A stretch of 64,000 nucleotides of DNA from DAINBT01 sp036732785 (GTDB lineage: Bacteria; Planctomycetota; Phycisphaerae; Sedimentisphaerales; SM23-30), in the NCBI GenBank assembly GCA_964537505.1, contig CAZICK010000004.1, forward strand, positions 1-64,000, written 5' to 3'. The notes under the pieces were generated by a model. The model was not told the origin of the DNA. It made no database searches and saw only the letters and a list, made by a program, of their open reading frames with translations. Shown here in pieces: positions 27,140 to 33,878 of this stretch; the stretch's first letter is position 1, and each line of letters starts with the position of its first letter. A program made the translations under genes and the position numbers.

Positions 27140-27440
27140 GGTATTCTCCTGTTAAAATCTCCAATCTTGTGTGTTATTACTCATGCCATAATTCTACCTC
27201 CGAGGGAAAAATGGGCAACAATTATTCGGAAAACATTTTTGGATCGGACAGGAAACACCGATAAAGCGAATCAGTCTGAATAGGTACGGACACAACATTA
27301 CACCGCCCCCAGGGCATTTCTGGAACCGCCAACCCCATTATCAGTATTGAAAACGCGCATATTACGCTCACAGGTAATATCTCCTGTCCATTGGATTGTG
27401 CAATGCCGGTCCACAAAAAGTCGATCTGTCACGAATTTTG
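27140..27440. other. 300-base intergenic region before tRNA-Val
   Basis: Separates the TraT-like gene from the tRNA promoter. No additional gene or repeat was recognised. Confidence 0.5.
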
Positions 27441-27469
27441 TTGACATAACCGATTACTTGTGCTACCGT
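27441..27469 (+). promoter_or_regulatory. sigma-70-type promoter of tRNA-Val
   Basis: TTGACA (27441-27446), a 17-bp spacer and TACCGT (27464-27469). The tRNA begins 21 bp downstream, an ordinary distance. Confidence 0.55.
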
Positions 27470-27489
27470 ACATGCAGCCTGATCGTGGC

Positions 27490-27563
27490 GGGCGTTTAGC
27501 TCAGTTGGCTAGAGCGCACGGATCACACCCGTGAGGTCACAGGTTCGAGTCCTGTACCGCCCA
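27490..27563 (+). tRNA. tRNA-Val (CAC)
   Basis: Full cloverleaf of 74 nt without encoded CCA. The acceptor stem pairs GGGCGTT with ACCGCCC, with one mismatch at position 6-67. D arm GCTC...GAGC, anticodon arm CACGG-ATCACAC-CCGTG with anticodon CAC after U33, variable loop AGGTC, and T arm ACAGG-TTCGAGT-CCTGT. A rho-independent terminator follows at 27574. Confidence 0.9.
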
Positions 27564-27566
27564 TTA
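27540..27566. other. att-like site, left copy, in the 3' end of tRNA-Val
   Basis: This 27-bp tRNA tail is repeated at 28959-28985 with two mismatches (C to T and G to A). The right copy keeps the T-loop and 3' half only. Such duplicated tRNA ends are made by tyrosine-recombinase integration. Confidence 0.65.
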
Positions 27567-27573
27567 AACTAAC

Positions 27574-27608
27574 GCCTTGTAACAAAAAGAGTTACAAGGC
27601 TTTTTCTT
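27574..27608 (+). terminator. rho-independent terminator of tRNA-Val
   Basis: A perfect 10-bp stem GCCTTGTAAC / GTTACAAGGC with a 7-nt A-rich loop, then TTTTTCTT. It lies 10 nt after the tRNA. Confidence 0.85.
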
Positions 27609-27632
27609 TCGGTCTAAGTTTAATTATTTTCG

Positions 27633-28211
27633 TCACATCAACTCATAGAAACTATCTTTCCCCAGATGCTTAAGATACTTCCGGATAAGTTTCTTCAAGG
27701 CAGAATACTCGTGCAATGACATCCAGCCGCCGCGACCACGATATGTCATACGTTCTACCTCGAATATTCGTTTCTCGCTGTCAAAAACACGGAATCGCAT
27801 CACTGGTTCGAACGGACCCTTGTCGATTCTCTCTGATAGGTATTCCTCTATCATAGACGCAAGAGCACCCATGCTCTTGAGAATCGGCAAAAAGTCGCTT
27901 TCGCGATGTAATGGTTCGTAAACAGTGATATAGGAGCCCTTGACATCACAACAATATCTGTTGAGGCCGAGTCTCTCCAGTTCTGATTTTACCATTGCCT
28001 GCTCTGAATCAGTGATCAATTTGGGCTGGATACGTCCTGCCGATACCTGTCCGTTGACGCTTTCGGCAATGATGTATCCGATGGGAAGTTTGGTCAATGC
28101 GTCTTCTGCTGTTTTAGTCATCACGTAGCGAGTTTTGCCTGTTTTGGTGGTAGCCGCGTGCAGATAATACGTTTTGCCTTTGCGATTGGTGTAGCTGACA
28201 GGTTTTGACAT
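27633..28211 (-). CDS. hypothetical protein inside the tRNA-Val island, 192 aa
   Basis: Basic N-terminus (SYTNRKGKTYYLHAATTKTG, KTRYVM) followed by an ILAE-like hydrophobic turn and a GYIIAESVNGQVSAGR segment; the C-terminal half is helical (ALKKLIRKYLKHLG). This N-terminal pattern, KGKTYYLH...GKTRYVM...GYxIxE..NGQV, occurs in many uncharacterised proteins of large bacterial genomes, but no function is known to me. The ATG follows GAGGAAAAAAACAC. It is the only sizeable gene in the island. Confidence 0.7.
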   Translation of the reverse strand: MSKPVSYTNRKGKTYYLHAATTKTGKTRYVMTKTAEDALTKLPIGYIIAESVNGQVSAGRIQPKLITDSEQAMVKSELERLGLNRYCCDVKGSYITVYEPLHRESDFLPILKSMGALASMIEEYLSERIDKGPFEPVMRFRVFDSEKRIFEVERMTYRGRGGWMSLHEYSALKKLIRKYLKHLGKDSFYELM

Positions 28212-28299
28212 GTGTTTTTTTCCTCAATCGTTTCGAGAATATGCACATAATACCTTCTTTAACCTTCACTGAATCGTCTATGCGGAATTTCATCGCCAT
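28114..28299 (-). pseudogene. possible remnant of a small protein gene
   Basis: A frame starting MAMKFRIDDSVKVKEGIM after a strong AAGGGGGA SD resembles the N-terminus of a widespread small SH3-like family (KVKEGVM region). After about 20 residues it runs out of recognisable sequence and overlaps the 192-residue gene by about 100 bp in another frame. It may be a gene truncated when the 192-residue gene arrived, or a short real peptide. Confidence 0.3.
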
Positions 28300-28462
28300 T
28301 CCCCCTTACAAATACCAGCGAAACCTCTACTACCGAAAAACAAGTGGCTGCGGTAAGCCCTTATTATACAGAATATTATGTTAACAAAAGAGCCTTGAAG
28401 GGCAGAATATTGGCGCCCAAAATCCATGCCTAACCTTTTGCCAATCAACTCCAGGGATGATT

Positions 28463-28591
28463 ATGATACAAAAACAAGCATTTCTCAAGCCGAAAAACTC
28501 GGTTCGATCAGATGCAAATGTTGAAAACCCGGTTCAGTCTGATATAATGCCAATAGAGAAGGAAAAATCAAAAAATGATACAGGATATTGA
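28463..28591 (+). CDS. short hydrophilic protein, 42 aa
   Basis: ATG at 28463 is preceded by AGGG at a 6-nt spacing. The peptide is polar (rich in Lys, Asn, Ser) with two similar units, KNSVRSDAN and ENPVQSDIM, encoded by related DNA. It overlaps the next gene by 17 bp, so the pair may be translationally coupled. No family is recognised. Confidence 0.35.
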   Translation: MIQKQAFLKPKNSVRSDANVENPVQSDIMPIEKEKSKNDTGY

Positions 28592-28907
28592 AGTAATCGA
28601 ATATCGGCGAGGCATGATTGAGTCTGGAATGAAGTCATCGGATTTGCCTGTGAAAGTATGGCGAGGAACAAAAATTCCCGCAGAGATTAGAACAGCTATC
28701 AATGAGGAAAATATCTTAAACCTTGGTGGCGTCTATGGTGACAAGAACGCTGGCGAACCTGTGGAATATGACCATCTGAAAATCACGCTAACTGATGATG
28801 TGGTTGAGATAGAGTTTTTCAATCGTGGGATCACGCTGTTTATGACGGATAATGATGATGTTAGGCGCATCCACCGGGTTATGTGCAAACTGGACAAACG
28901 CAAGTAA
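28575..28907 (+). CDS. hypothetical protein inside the tRNA-Val island, 110 aa
   Basis: A soluble protein with a beta-rich C-terminal half (VEYDHLKITLTDDVVEIEFFNRGITLFMTD) and a polar N-terminus. The ATG lies after GAAGGAAAAA. I do not recognise it. It ends 51 bp before the right att-like copy, so it is the last gene of the island. Confidence 0.6.
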   Translation: MIQDIEVIEYRRGMIESGMKSSDLPVKVWRGTKIPAEIRTAINEENILNLGGVYGDKNAGEPVEYDHLKITLTDDVVEIEFFNRGITLFMTDNDDVRRIHRVMCKLDKRK

Positions 28908-28958
28908 GCAAGGGGATCAAGGTTCGTGGAAACTACGGAGAAAATTGTCGAAGCATAT

Positions 28959-28985
28959 CAGGTTCGAGTCCTGTATCACCCATTA
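28959..28985. other. att-like site, right copy of the tRNA-Val tail
   Basis: 25 of 27 bases match the tRNA-Val 3' end at 27540-27566. It bounds, with the tRNA, a 1.4-kb island with one minus-strand and two plus-strand genes and no integrase. Confidence 0.65.
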
Positions 28986-29208
28986 CTATAAGTCCGTACA
29001 AAACAACAACTTGCGTGGGCATGTTAATTCCAACGTAGGTTATGCCGTGCATACCACATATTTAGCCACCGGCATATATACTCCGGGATTGACACCAATG
29101 CGATAAATCCACACAGTCGCTTTCCGATATTGAAATGAATAACGTATCTCCTCGCAGCCCAACAAATAACCAAGCCCCGACCGTGAGGGAGGGGAAAATC
29201 TCCAGCGC

Positions 29209-29519
29209 GTAGGGTGGACTCTTAACCCACGCGGACTTTTACGTGTCATTATACCGTAGCGACTGCGGCAATCTCAAAATGTCATTCCCGCGAAAGCGGG
29301 ACACGAAGCGAAGCGAAGAGCCGCGCTAGCGAATCCAGTATTTTGACGTAAAAACATACGAATCTGGGTATAATGTCCCCAATATTTTCTTCAAACCCTG
29401 TAAGGGCGAAATAACATTCCGCCTGCCTCCCCCAGTGTCCACCATTTTCTCCGGTAGGGTGGTGCTCTTAGCCCACGCGGACTTTTGCATGTCTTGCGAG
29501 CGCAGCGCGGCAATCTCTC
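29209..29519. repeat. two diverged direct copies of a GTAGGGTGG element
   Basis: Copies at 29209-29273 and 29456-29519 share GTAGGGTGG, CTCTTA, CCCACGCGGACTTTT, TGTC and GCGGCAATCTC. The first part can fold as GGGTGG against CCCACG. Similar elements are widespread in bacteria; no transposase is nearby. Confidence 0.65.
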
Positions 29520-29529
29520 CAATATTTAG

Positions 29530-29557
29530 CCCGCCAATTTTATTGGCGGGTTTCTTT
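29530..29557 (+). terminator. rho-independent terminator-like hairpin
   Basis: A 9-bp stem CCCGCCAAT / ATTGGCGGG with a TTT loop, then TTTCTTT. No gene clearly ends just before it on the plus strand, so it may be an orphan from the lost insert. Confidence 0.6.
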
Positions 29558-29767
29558 CCTGCAACCACCCTGTGCGCCATGATTCGCACACCCACCTCTT
29601 CCGACCGCGTAGCGGTCGAATATGCATAGCCGCGGGTGCAGGCCGACAGGCCGAAACCCGTGGACAACCCCACCACCAATAATTTTAAGAATCCTGTAAG
29701 CTTTCAATATGCGCACTCAACTTACCCCTCACCATCACCTGTCATGACTCTGACAAAGGGTACCTGT

Positions 29768-29962
29768 TCAACGGTTAATCAGATCACCCTCACCTCCTGC
29801 CTTAATTGGAAAATCAAGACTATTTGCTTGAACATGAATTCTTACACTTACATTAGAAGAAAGTCTTAAATCATTGCCCATCTGCTCGACAAGAGAAGCT
29901 ATCTCATCTTTTTTAGCGGCATTCAGCCTATTTGCTTCCTTTGGTCCTTTCCGATTAGCCAT
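29768..29962 (-). CDS. small hypothetical protein, 64 aa
   Basis: A hydrophilic, mostly helical product (MANRKGPKEANRLNAAKKDEIASLVEQM) with a strong AAAGGAGACTTGAA SD before the ATG. It is the last gene of a minus-strand set downstream of the HTH gene at 31021. No family is recognised. Confidence 0.55.
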   Translation of the reverse strand: MANRKGPKEANRLNAAKKDEIASLVEQMGNDLRLSSNVSVRIHVQANSLDFPIKAGGEGDLINR

Positions 29963-29979
29963 TTCAAGTCTCCTTTCCT

Positions 29980-30246
29980 CTACGAGTATAGGCGAAAGTA
30001 GGCACGACTCTTTACGCCTTGAAATCTTTCCATAATAACCTTTTCTTTCTCGAAAACTTTCTTAGCTTCCTCCATTGTATACGGCTCGGCATAATTACTT
30101 CATGCCCAACAAAAGACTCGATGGCAAAACACCTGCTCAGACTGCTGGTAAAAAATTGCCCTATTGCCACAATCTCTGGAAGCTGATGCTAAAATTCCTC
30201 TGAATAGCTGACATACGGGAATCCTGACTTTACCGTCTTTTTTCAT
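29980..30246 (-). pseudogene. possible frameshifted gene of the HTH cassette
   Basis: An ATG at 30246 opens a 44-codon frame (MKKDGKVRIPVCQLFRGIL...). The neighbouring frames continue with coding-like text: AIESFVGHEVI, then YAEPYTMEEAKKVFEKEKV and MERFQGVKSRAYFRLYS. Joining them needs two frameshifts. The last frame stops directly before the SD of the 64-residue gene. Either a gene decayed here or these are chance frames. Confidence 0.35.
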
Positions 30247-30291
30247 CAAGGCACAATTTGTTTTTTATTATAGAACTGAGTTGGATCTTGA

Positions 30292-30399
30292 TTACTTTTT
30301 TATTAACTTTACAAGAACCTTACCAAGCCACATCAAACATTTAGGCAGTGTAATGAAAATAACCTTTCCAGCTTGATCTATATTTATGTGTCTAGCCAT
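30292..30399 (-). CDS. small cationic amphipathic peptide, 35 aa
   Basis: MARHINIDQAGK followed by VIFITLPK, CLMWLGK and VLVKLIKK: net charge about +6, with Lys every three or four residues in the C-terminal half, so it can fold as an amphipathic, membrane-active helix. A TAGGAGATTAAA SD overlaps the stop of the upstream HTH gene, so translation is coupled. Bacteriocin-like or toxin-like peptides have this profile, but no named family is recognised. Confidence 0.55.
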   Translation of the reverse strand: MARHINIDQAGKVIFITLPKCLMWLGKVLVKLIKK

Positions 30400-30400
30400 T

Positions 30401-31021
30401 TTAATCTCCTACTTTTTCGCCATCCTGATCTTCGTCTTCTTCGGAATCAGGGGCTATTTCATATTTACCATCGACCTCTTTACAGTTCAATCTATTGGCT
30501 TTGCATATAGCCTTTACACCCTTTATAAGACCATAGCCAGCACCACCTACTGCAAGAGGGATAGTTGCAACAACTGCTAGTCCTCCAATCATTGTTCCAC
30601 CGCCGATGGCAGCAAGTCCGGAAGTTATGCCAGCAGCTGAAAAACCAGCAACTGCACCGCTTGCAGAAATAGCCGCTATCGATGCGCCAACACCGGCTGC
30701 TGCACCACCAGCAGCACCTATTGCTTCAGAAACCTTCTCTTTGTCTGAGTCTTTCATTTTAGAATACTTCTGCTGGCCAATCACAGACAAAGCAGCCAGT
30801 TTTAACATAAACTCTTGGGTTGGTTTGGTGCTTTTTAATTCCAATCTTTTGATAGTAGACTCTGAAACCCCTAACACTTTTGCTAAATCACGCCTTGACA
30901 TTCCTGAAATGTTACGAATTAATCTCAACTTCTTATAGCAATTTTTCCCTGTAATATCCTCCATCATTTCTTTTCGCTGCTCTTCATTCTCAAAATCCCA
31001 TGCTTCAAATGTATCTGTCAT
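30401..31021 (-). CDS. HTH protein with a Gly/Ala-rich membrane segment
   Basis: A 206-residue product. Residues about 30-75 are a Cro/C1-type (XRE) helix-turn-helix (RNISGMSRRDLAKVLGVSES, then TIKRLELKSTKPTQEF). Residues 100-175 are Gly/Ala-rich and hydrophobic (GAAGGAAAGVGASIAAIS, GGTMIGGLAVVATIPLAVGG), resembling a pore-forming bacteriocin or glycine-zipper hairpin. The tail is acidic (DSEEDEDQDGEKVGD). AAAGGAG precedes the ATG, and a TTGATA-N17-TATTTT promoter lies upstream. A DNA-binding protein with a membrane segment could sense envelope state or the peptide encoded next to it. Confidence 0.65.
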   Translation of the reverse strand: MTDTFEAWDFENEEQRKEMMEDITGKNCYKKLRLIRNISGMSRRDLAKVLGVSESTIKRLELKSTKPTQEFMLKLAALSVIGQQKYSKMKDSDKEKVSEAIGAAGGAAAGVGASIAAISASGAVAGFSAAGITSGLAAIGGGTMIGGLAVVATIPLAVGGAGYGLIKGVKAICKANRLNCKEVDGKYEIAPDSEEDEDQDGEKVGD

Positions 31022-31502
31022 TTTATTTCTCCTTTTAAATTAGATTTTTCATCACGTGGACCATTACTGGATAAAATATGGACAATCATCGGTCATATCA
31101 AGTTATATTTTGGTTTTTTTTATTACATGAACGTCGGATTAAACGTTAAGTTGTTTTACTGCAATGCTTTAACCGCACTTAAAATCTGATAAGAAATTTT
31201 AAAAAAGTGCATGGCAAATGAAAAACAATCCGAATTTACCGGACGAATCATGACATGATTGATCTTCAACCTTTGGGAAAAAGTGGGATAATATGCAACA
31301 AGAGACTTAGCGGATTATTGAAATCATGGAGGGGAGCGGTGTAAAGTTATTTGACAATTTGGTATTTTGATTAAGGAGCACATAGATAGTTTGTAATTAC
31401 TATGGTAAAATTGCATACGGTCTGAATAATACTCCCCAAAAACTGGGCGCGAAATGAGCGATTTTAAGATGTATTTGTCACCTGAACCGATAATGAATTT
31501 AA
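31022..31502. other. 480-base intergenic stretch, promoter of the HTH cassette
   Basis: AT-rich, with a minus-strand promoter (31073-31101) close to the HTH gene. Nothing else was recognised before the transposase remnant. Confidence 0.5.
31073..31101 (-). promoter_or_regulatory. sigma-70-type promoter of the HTH-peptide cassette
   Basis: On the minus strand TTGATA (31101-31096), 17-bp spacer, TATTTT (31078-31073), 52 bp before the HTH start codon. Confidence 0.5.
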
Positions 31503-31523
31503 GTGATTCAGGAGACAGCTGTT

Positions 31524-31775
31524 ATGAAGAGCAAGCGTCGAAATCACAGTGCTCAGTTCAAGGCCAAAGTAGCCATGTCCGCGGCTAAAGGAGATAAAAC
31601 AACAGCAGAATTATCCAAGCAGTTCCAGGTGCATCCCACCCAGATCACCAAATGGAAAAAACAACTGACTGGGATTGGAAACGGGGACGCAGCTACTTTT
31701 TCGGAAATCTGGGGACAGTTACCTGGTTGGTGTGGGCCTTGGTGTCCACCCACTTCCTTCAAAAGGTATTCTTGA
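31524..31775 (+). pseudogene. truncated IS3-family transposase OrfA
   Basis: The first 47 residues (KRRNHSAQFKAKVAMSAAKG, then LSKQFQVHPTQITKWKKQL) are the OrfA helix-turn-helix of IS3-group elements. A good SD (CAGGAGACAGCTGTT) precedes the ATG. After a short GDAATFSE segment the homology ends in unrelated sequence, and there is no orfB, so the element is a remnant. It marks past insertion activity in this accessory region. Confidence 0.7.
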
Positions 31776-31887
31776 TTCCCTTATGCCTTAAAAAACCTTG
31801 ATTTGCCAAAGGTCAATCCAATAAAAATAAGTGTAAACAATCAAATGCGTTTGTCCAATTCACGCTGAACCAGTACATCCCTGTTGT

Positions 31888-32886
31888 TCACATCCAATCG
31901 GTAAGAACAGATTCGATAGGTCGAAGTTGAGCGAAATCGCAAAGATTACACAAAGCGCGGTTGACGGTGGTCAAGCCGATCTCTTCCAGGGCGGCGACGG
32001 GATTGAGACCACCGGCAACTATCAACCCTACGCGACCGACGCCGACCGGTATGTCCAAAAGCGGCTGATTAGGCTTGCCGATCATCATTACACCACCCAA
32101 ACCGACTTTTTCAAGTTTGTCAATGATAGCTTTCGCCACAGGCAAAGAGGCAACGGGAATCTCCCGAAAACTGGCGCCGATATTCCCGGCCCCATTACTC
32201 GCCACCTGATTGACCGAGGTCATTTTGCTCTTGATAAAAATCTCCAGCGGGTCTATCGTCGAACCGTTGTAGTTTATGATCTGACTGAAACGGACGGGTA
32301 CATTGTCGCTTAACTCCAATAACCCTCCGAAACGACTGGTCATGCTGATGCCATGCCGAAGCAAAATGCCGTTGACCGTAACACTACAAATTGTACCAAC
32401 AGCTATGTGACCGATGGGCACCTTCATCCCCTGGATACTCTGACCAGGATAAGCAACCTGGCAAAAACGACCCATACCGAGCTTGGCCTTCATAATGCGG
32501 GCCACCTCACGGATACTCTGCTCGTGATATGAGGTCTTAATAGTGGAAATATTCAATATTATGGTGCCGATCATGCTCTCCTCGTCGAAGTGCATTCGAT
32601 AAGCCATCTCGTCGATACGCGAGTTTACAAAACCAACTTTGTCTATCGCCACCGCAATATCCAATTCCTTCCGGCCCATATCAGTGATAATATGCCCACG
32701 TCGGCCCAGGTTCTTTGTCATACCATTCTGGTCGGTCAGGTTAAGATAATACCGAACCATTCGTTCACGCAGATCAAATCCCATATTGCCAAGCTGACGG
32801 CTGATGACAGCACTTCCGACAGGCTTACCAGACTTTTCCATGACCTGAAGAATCGCCGCCATCTTTCGTTGTTTGTTAATATCCAT
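31888..32886 (-). CDS. nrpR: NrpR-type nitrogen transcriptional regulator
   Basis: A 332-residue protein. The first 70 residues are a winged helix (AAILQVMEKSGKPVGSAVIS, then RERMVRYYLNLTD), followed by one NrpR regulatory domain (DUF128), with DKVGFVNSRIDEM and a glycine-rich C-terminal half (VGVGRVGLIVAGGLNPVAAL). Archaeal NrpR represses nitrogen genes and is released by 2-oxoglutarate; the same ligand logic is likely here. ATG at 32886 follows AGAGGG. CGGCAATATTGCCG sites lie upstream, and gdhA is the next gene beyond them. Confidence 0.82.
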   Translation of the reverse strand: MDINKQRKMAAILQVMEKSGKPVGSAVISRQLGNMGFDLRERMVRYYLNLTDQNGMTKNLGRRGHIITDMGRKELDIAVAIDKVGFVNSRIDEMAYRMHFDEESMIGTIILNISTIKTSYHEQSIREVARIMKAKLGMGRFCQVAYPGQSIQGMKVPIGHIAVGTICSVTVNGILLRHGISMTSRFGGLLELSDNVPVRFSQIINYNGSTIDPLEIFIKSKMTSVNQVASNGAGNIGASFREIPVASLPVAKAIIDKLEKVGLGGVMMIGKPNQPLLDIPVGVGRVGLIVAGGLNPVAALEEIGLTTVNRALCNLCDFAQLRPIESVLTDWM

Positions 32887-33038
32887 AACTCGAATTCCCT
32901 CTGAATTTCCTATGCAATTTTTACGCAAACTATATGCAAACTACATATAATATGTAACAAACTTGGCCAAATCCGGCAACAATCACATCACCAATTAACG
33001 AAAATTGCCGGTTATTCATCAAAACTATCTTAATTATA

Positions 33039-33052
33039 CGGCAATATTGCCG
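33039..33052. promoter_or_regulatory. candidate NrpR operator at nrpR
   Basis: Perfect 14-bp palindrome CGGCAATATTGCCG, 153 bp upstream of nrpR. Half sites CCGGCAA (32973-32979) and TTGCCGG (33005-33011) flank the nrpR start side. The same half-site recurs upstream of gdhA. Confidence 0.5.
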
Positions 33053-33106
33053 GATGTCCACGTCTTTTTTGGGCAAATTATTATTTTTTCGAACCTCTAT
33101 TTTTTG

Positions 33107-33244
33107 TGAGCGTTCACGCGAAAAAAAACCTCATTTCCGACGCAAAAATAAAGTTTTTTAGGTGATAAAATCGACGTTTTTTGGAATTTTTGAAACGAAA
33201 CACCGTTTTTAACCTAAAAATCGCGTTTTTGCGCGAACGCTTAC
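33107..33244. repeat. AT-rich inverted repeat near nrpR
   Basis: GTGAGCGTTCACGCG at the left and CGCGAACGCTTAC at the right are near complements; inner arms TTTTTAGGT and ACCTAAAAA also pair. The spacer is A/T homopolymer-rich. It could be a small non-autonomous element or a regulatory cruciform. Confidence 0.4.
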
Positions 33245-33270
33245 GTTAAATCTTATATTTTTGAGGCAGG

Positions 33271-33377
33271 AGGCTGTTGCACAATCCCAGCCAATTAACG
33301 TAAGTCCTTATTTACGTTGTCTATTTCATCGAGAATAAAGGACTTATGAAAGTTGCGACTAATTATGCAACGGGCTT
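33271..33377. mobile_element. MITE-like inverted repeat 1
   Basis: Ends GTTGCACAAT and ATTATGCAAC are inverted with one change, and inner arms TAAGTCCTTATT and AATAAAGGACTTA also pair. The flank CTTTA-ATCTTTTTGAGG-type sequence recurs near 33250, 33382 and 33500, suggesting duplicated target DNA. No ORF is inside. Confidence 0.45.
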
Positions 33378-33407
33378 GCAGCTTTACATCTTTTTGAGGC
33401 GGTTTTG

Positions 33408-33723
33408 ATGTTGGCGTCAAAAGTCGATATTCACGCCTAATAACACCGTTCAGGCACCAGAATCAATGATTCACAATCCTTCTTGACGCTAGCGTTAGCT
33501 TTATATTTTTTTGAGGAAGCTTTACATTTTTCTCTTGCATTGATTGTCGTTATATAATATCATACACTATCGGCAATGTATTGCCGATAGTTGCTCGGCT
33601 ATCAACCCTATGCACGCCGAGATCTGCCAATAGTTGCACTAGCGTCAACAAGGATTGTGAATCATTGATTCTGGTGCTTGAACGGTGTTATTAGGCGTGA
33701 ATATCGACTTTTGACGCCAACAT
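33408..33723. mobile_element. hairpin element with 85-bp inverted arms
   Basis: Left arm 33408-33492 and right arm 33639-33723 are exact inverted copies except for two positions. The 146-bp middle holds a TATAAT and the 26-bp CGGCAATGT palindrome. Arms begin ATGTTGGCGTC and end at CTAG. No ORF or transposase is present. It is a MITE-like element or a cruciform-forming regulatory inverted repeat. Confidence 0.7.
33553..33591 (+). promoter_or_regulatory. candidate promoter and NrpR operator upstream of gdhA
   Basis: TATAAT (33553-33558) is followed 7 bp later by a perfect 26-bp palindrome (33566-33591) of ACTATCGGCAATG-type halves. It contains CGGCAAT and ATTGCCG spaced 2 bp, the same halves as at nrpR. 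A repressor here would block the promoter. A good -35 is not obvious. Confidence 0.5.
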
Positions 33724-33755
33724 TAATAGTGTATATACCCAATACCTGGCCGCTA

Positions 33756-33846
33756 ACAGACTGTGTCACAATTAGCTTTTTGGCTATAAAAATAGGCATT
33801 AACAGTACTGATAACAAGGTTGCTTTTCTATTGTGACACAGTCTGT
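33756..33846. mobile_element. MITE-like inverted repeat 2, directly before gdhA
   Basis: A perfect 17-bp inverted pair, 33756-33772 (ACAGACTGTGTCACAAT) and 33830-33846, with a 57-bp spacer. It ends 33 bp before the gdhA ATG, so it lies in the gdhA leader. No coding capacity. Confidence 0.6.
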
Positions 33847-33878
33847 AATGCGGCGTAACTCAAATGGAGAGTTGAATT

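Larger units (their letters stand above)
28986..29767. other. repeat-rich 780-base stretch without genes
   Basis: Holds two diverged copies of a GTAGGGTGG repeat (29209-29273 and 29456-29519), the common TCATTCCCGCGAAAGCGGGA hairpin (29281-29301), a rho-independent terminator (29530-29557) and hairpins such as ACCGCGTAGCGGTCG near 29607. It reads as old insertion debris. Confidence 0.6.
32887..33878. other. 990-base nrpR-gdhA region packed with inverted repeats
   Basis: Divergent promoter region between nrpR (minus) and gdhA (plus). It holds operator-like palindromes (33039-33052 and 33566-33591) and four inverted-repeat elements, listed separately. The sequence is AT-rich with poly-A and poly-T runs, especially 33080-33240. 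Confidence 0.65.

Noticed and set aside
27564..28958. Integrase or transposase gene inside the tRNA island
   Set aside because: All frames examined; none has recombinase motifs.
29326..29679. 117-codon minus-strand frame in the repeat-rich stretch
   Set aside because: Spans the dispersed repeats and a terminator hairpin, and has no family resemblance.
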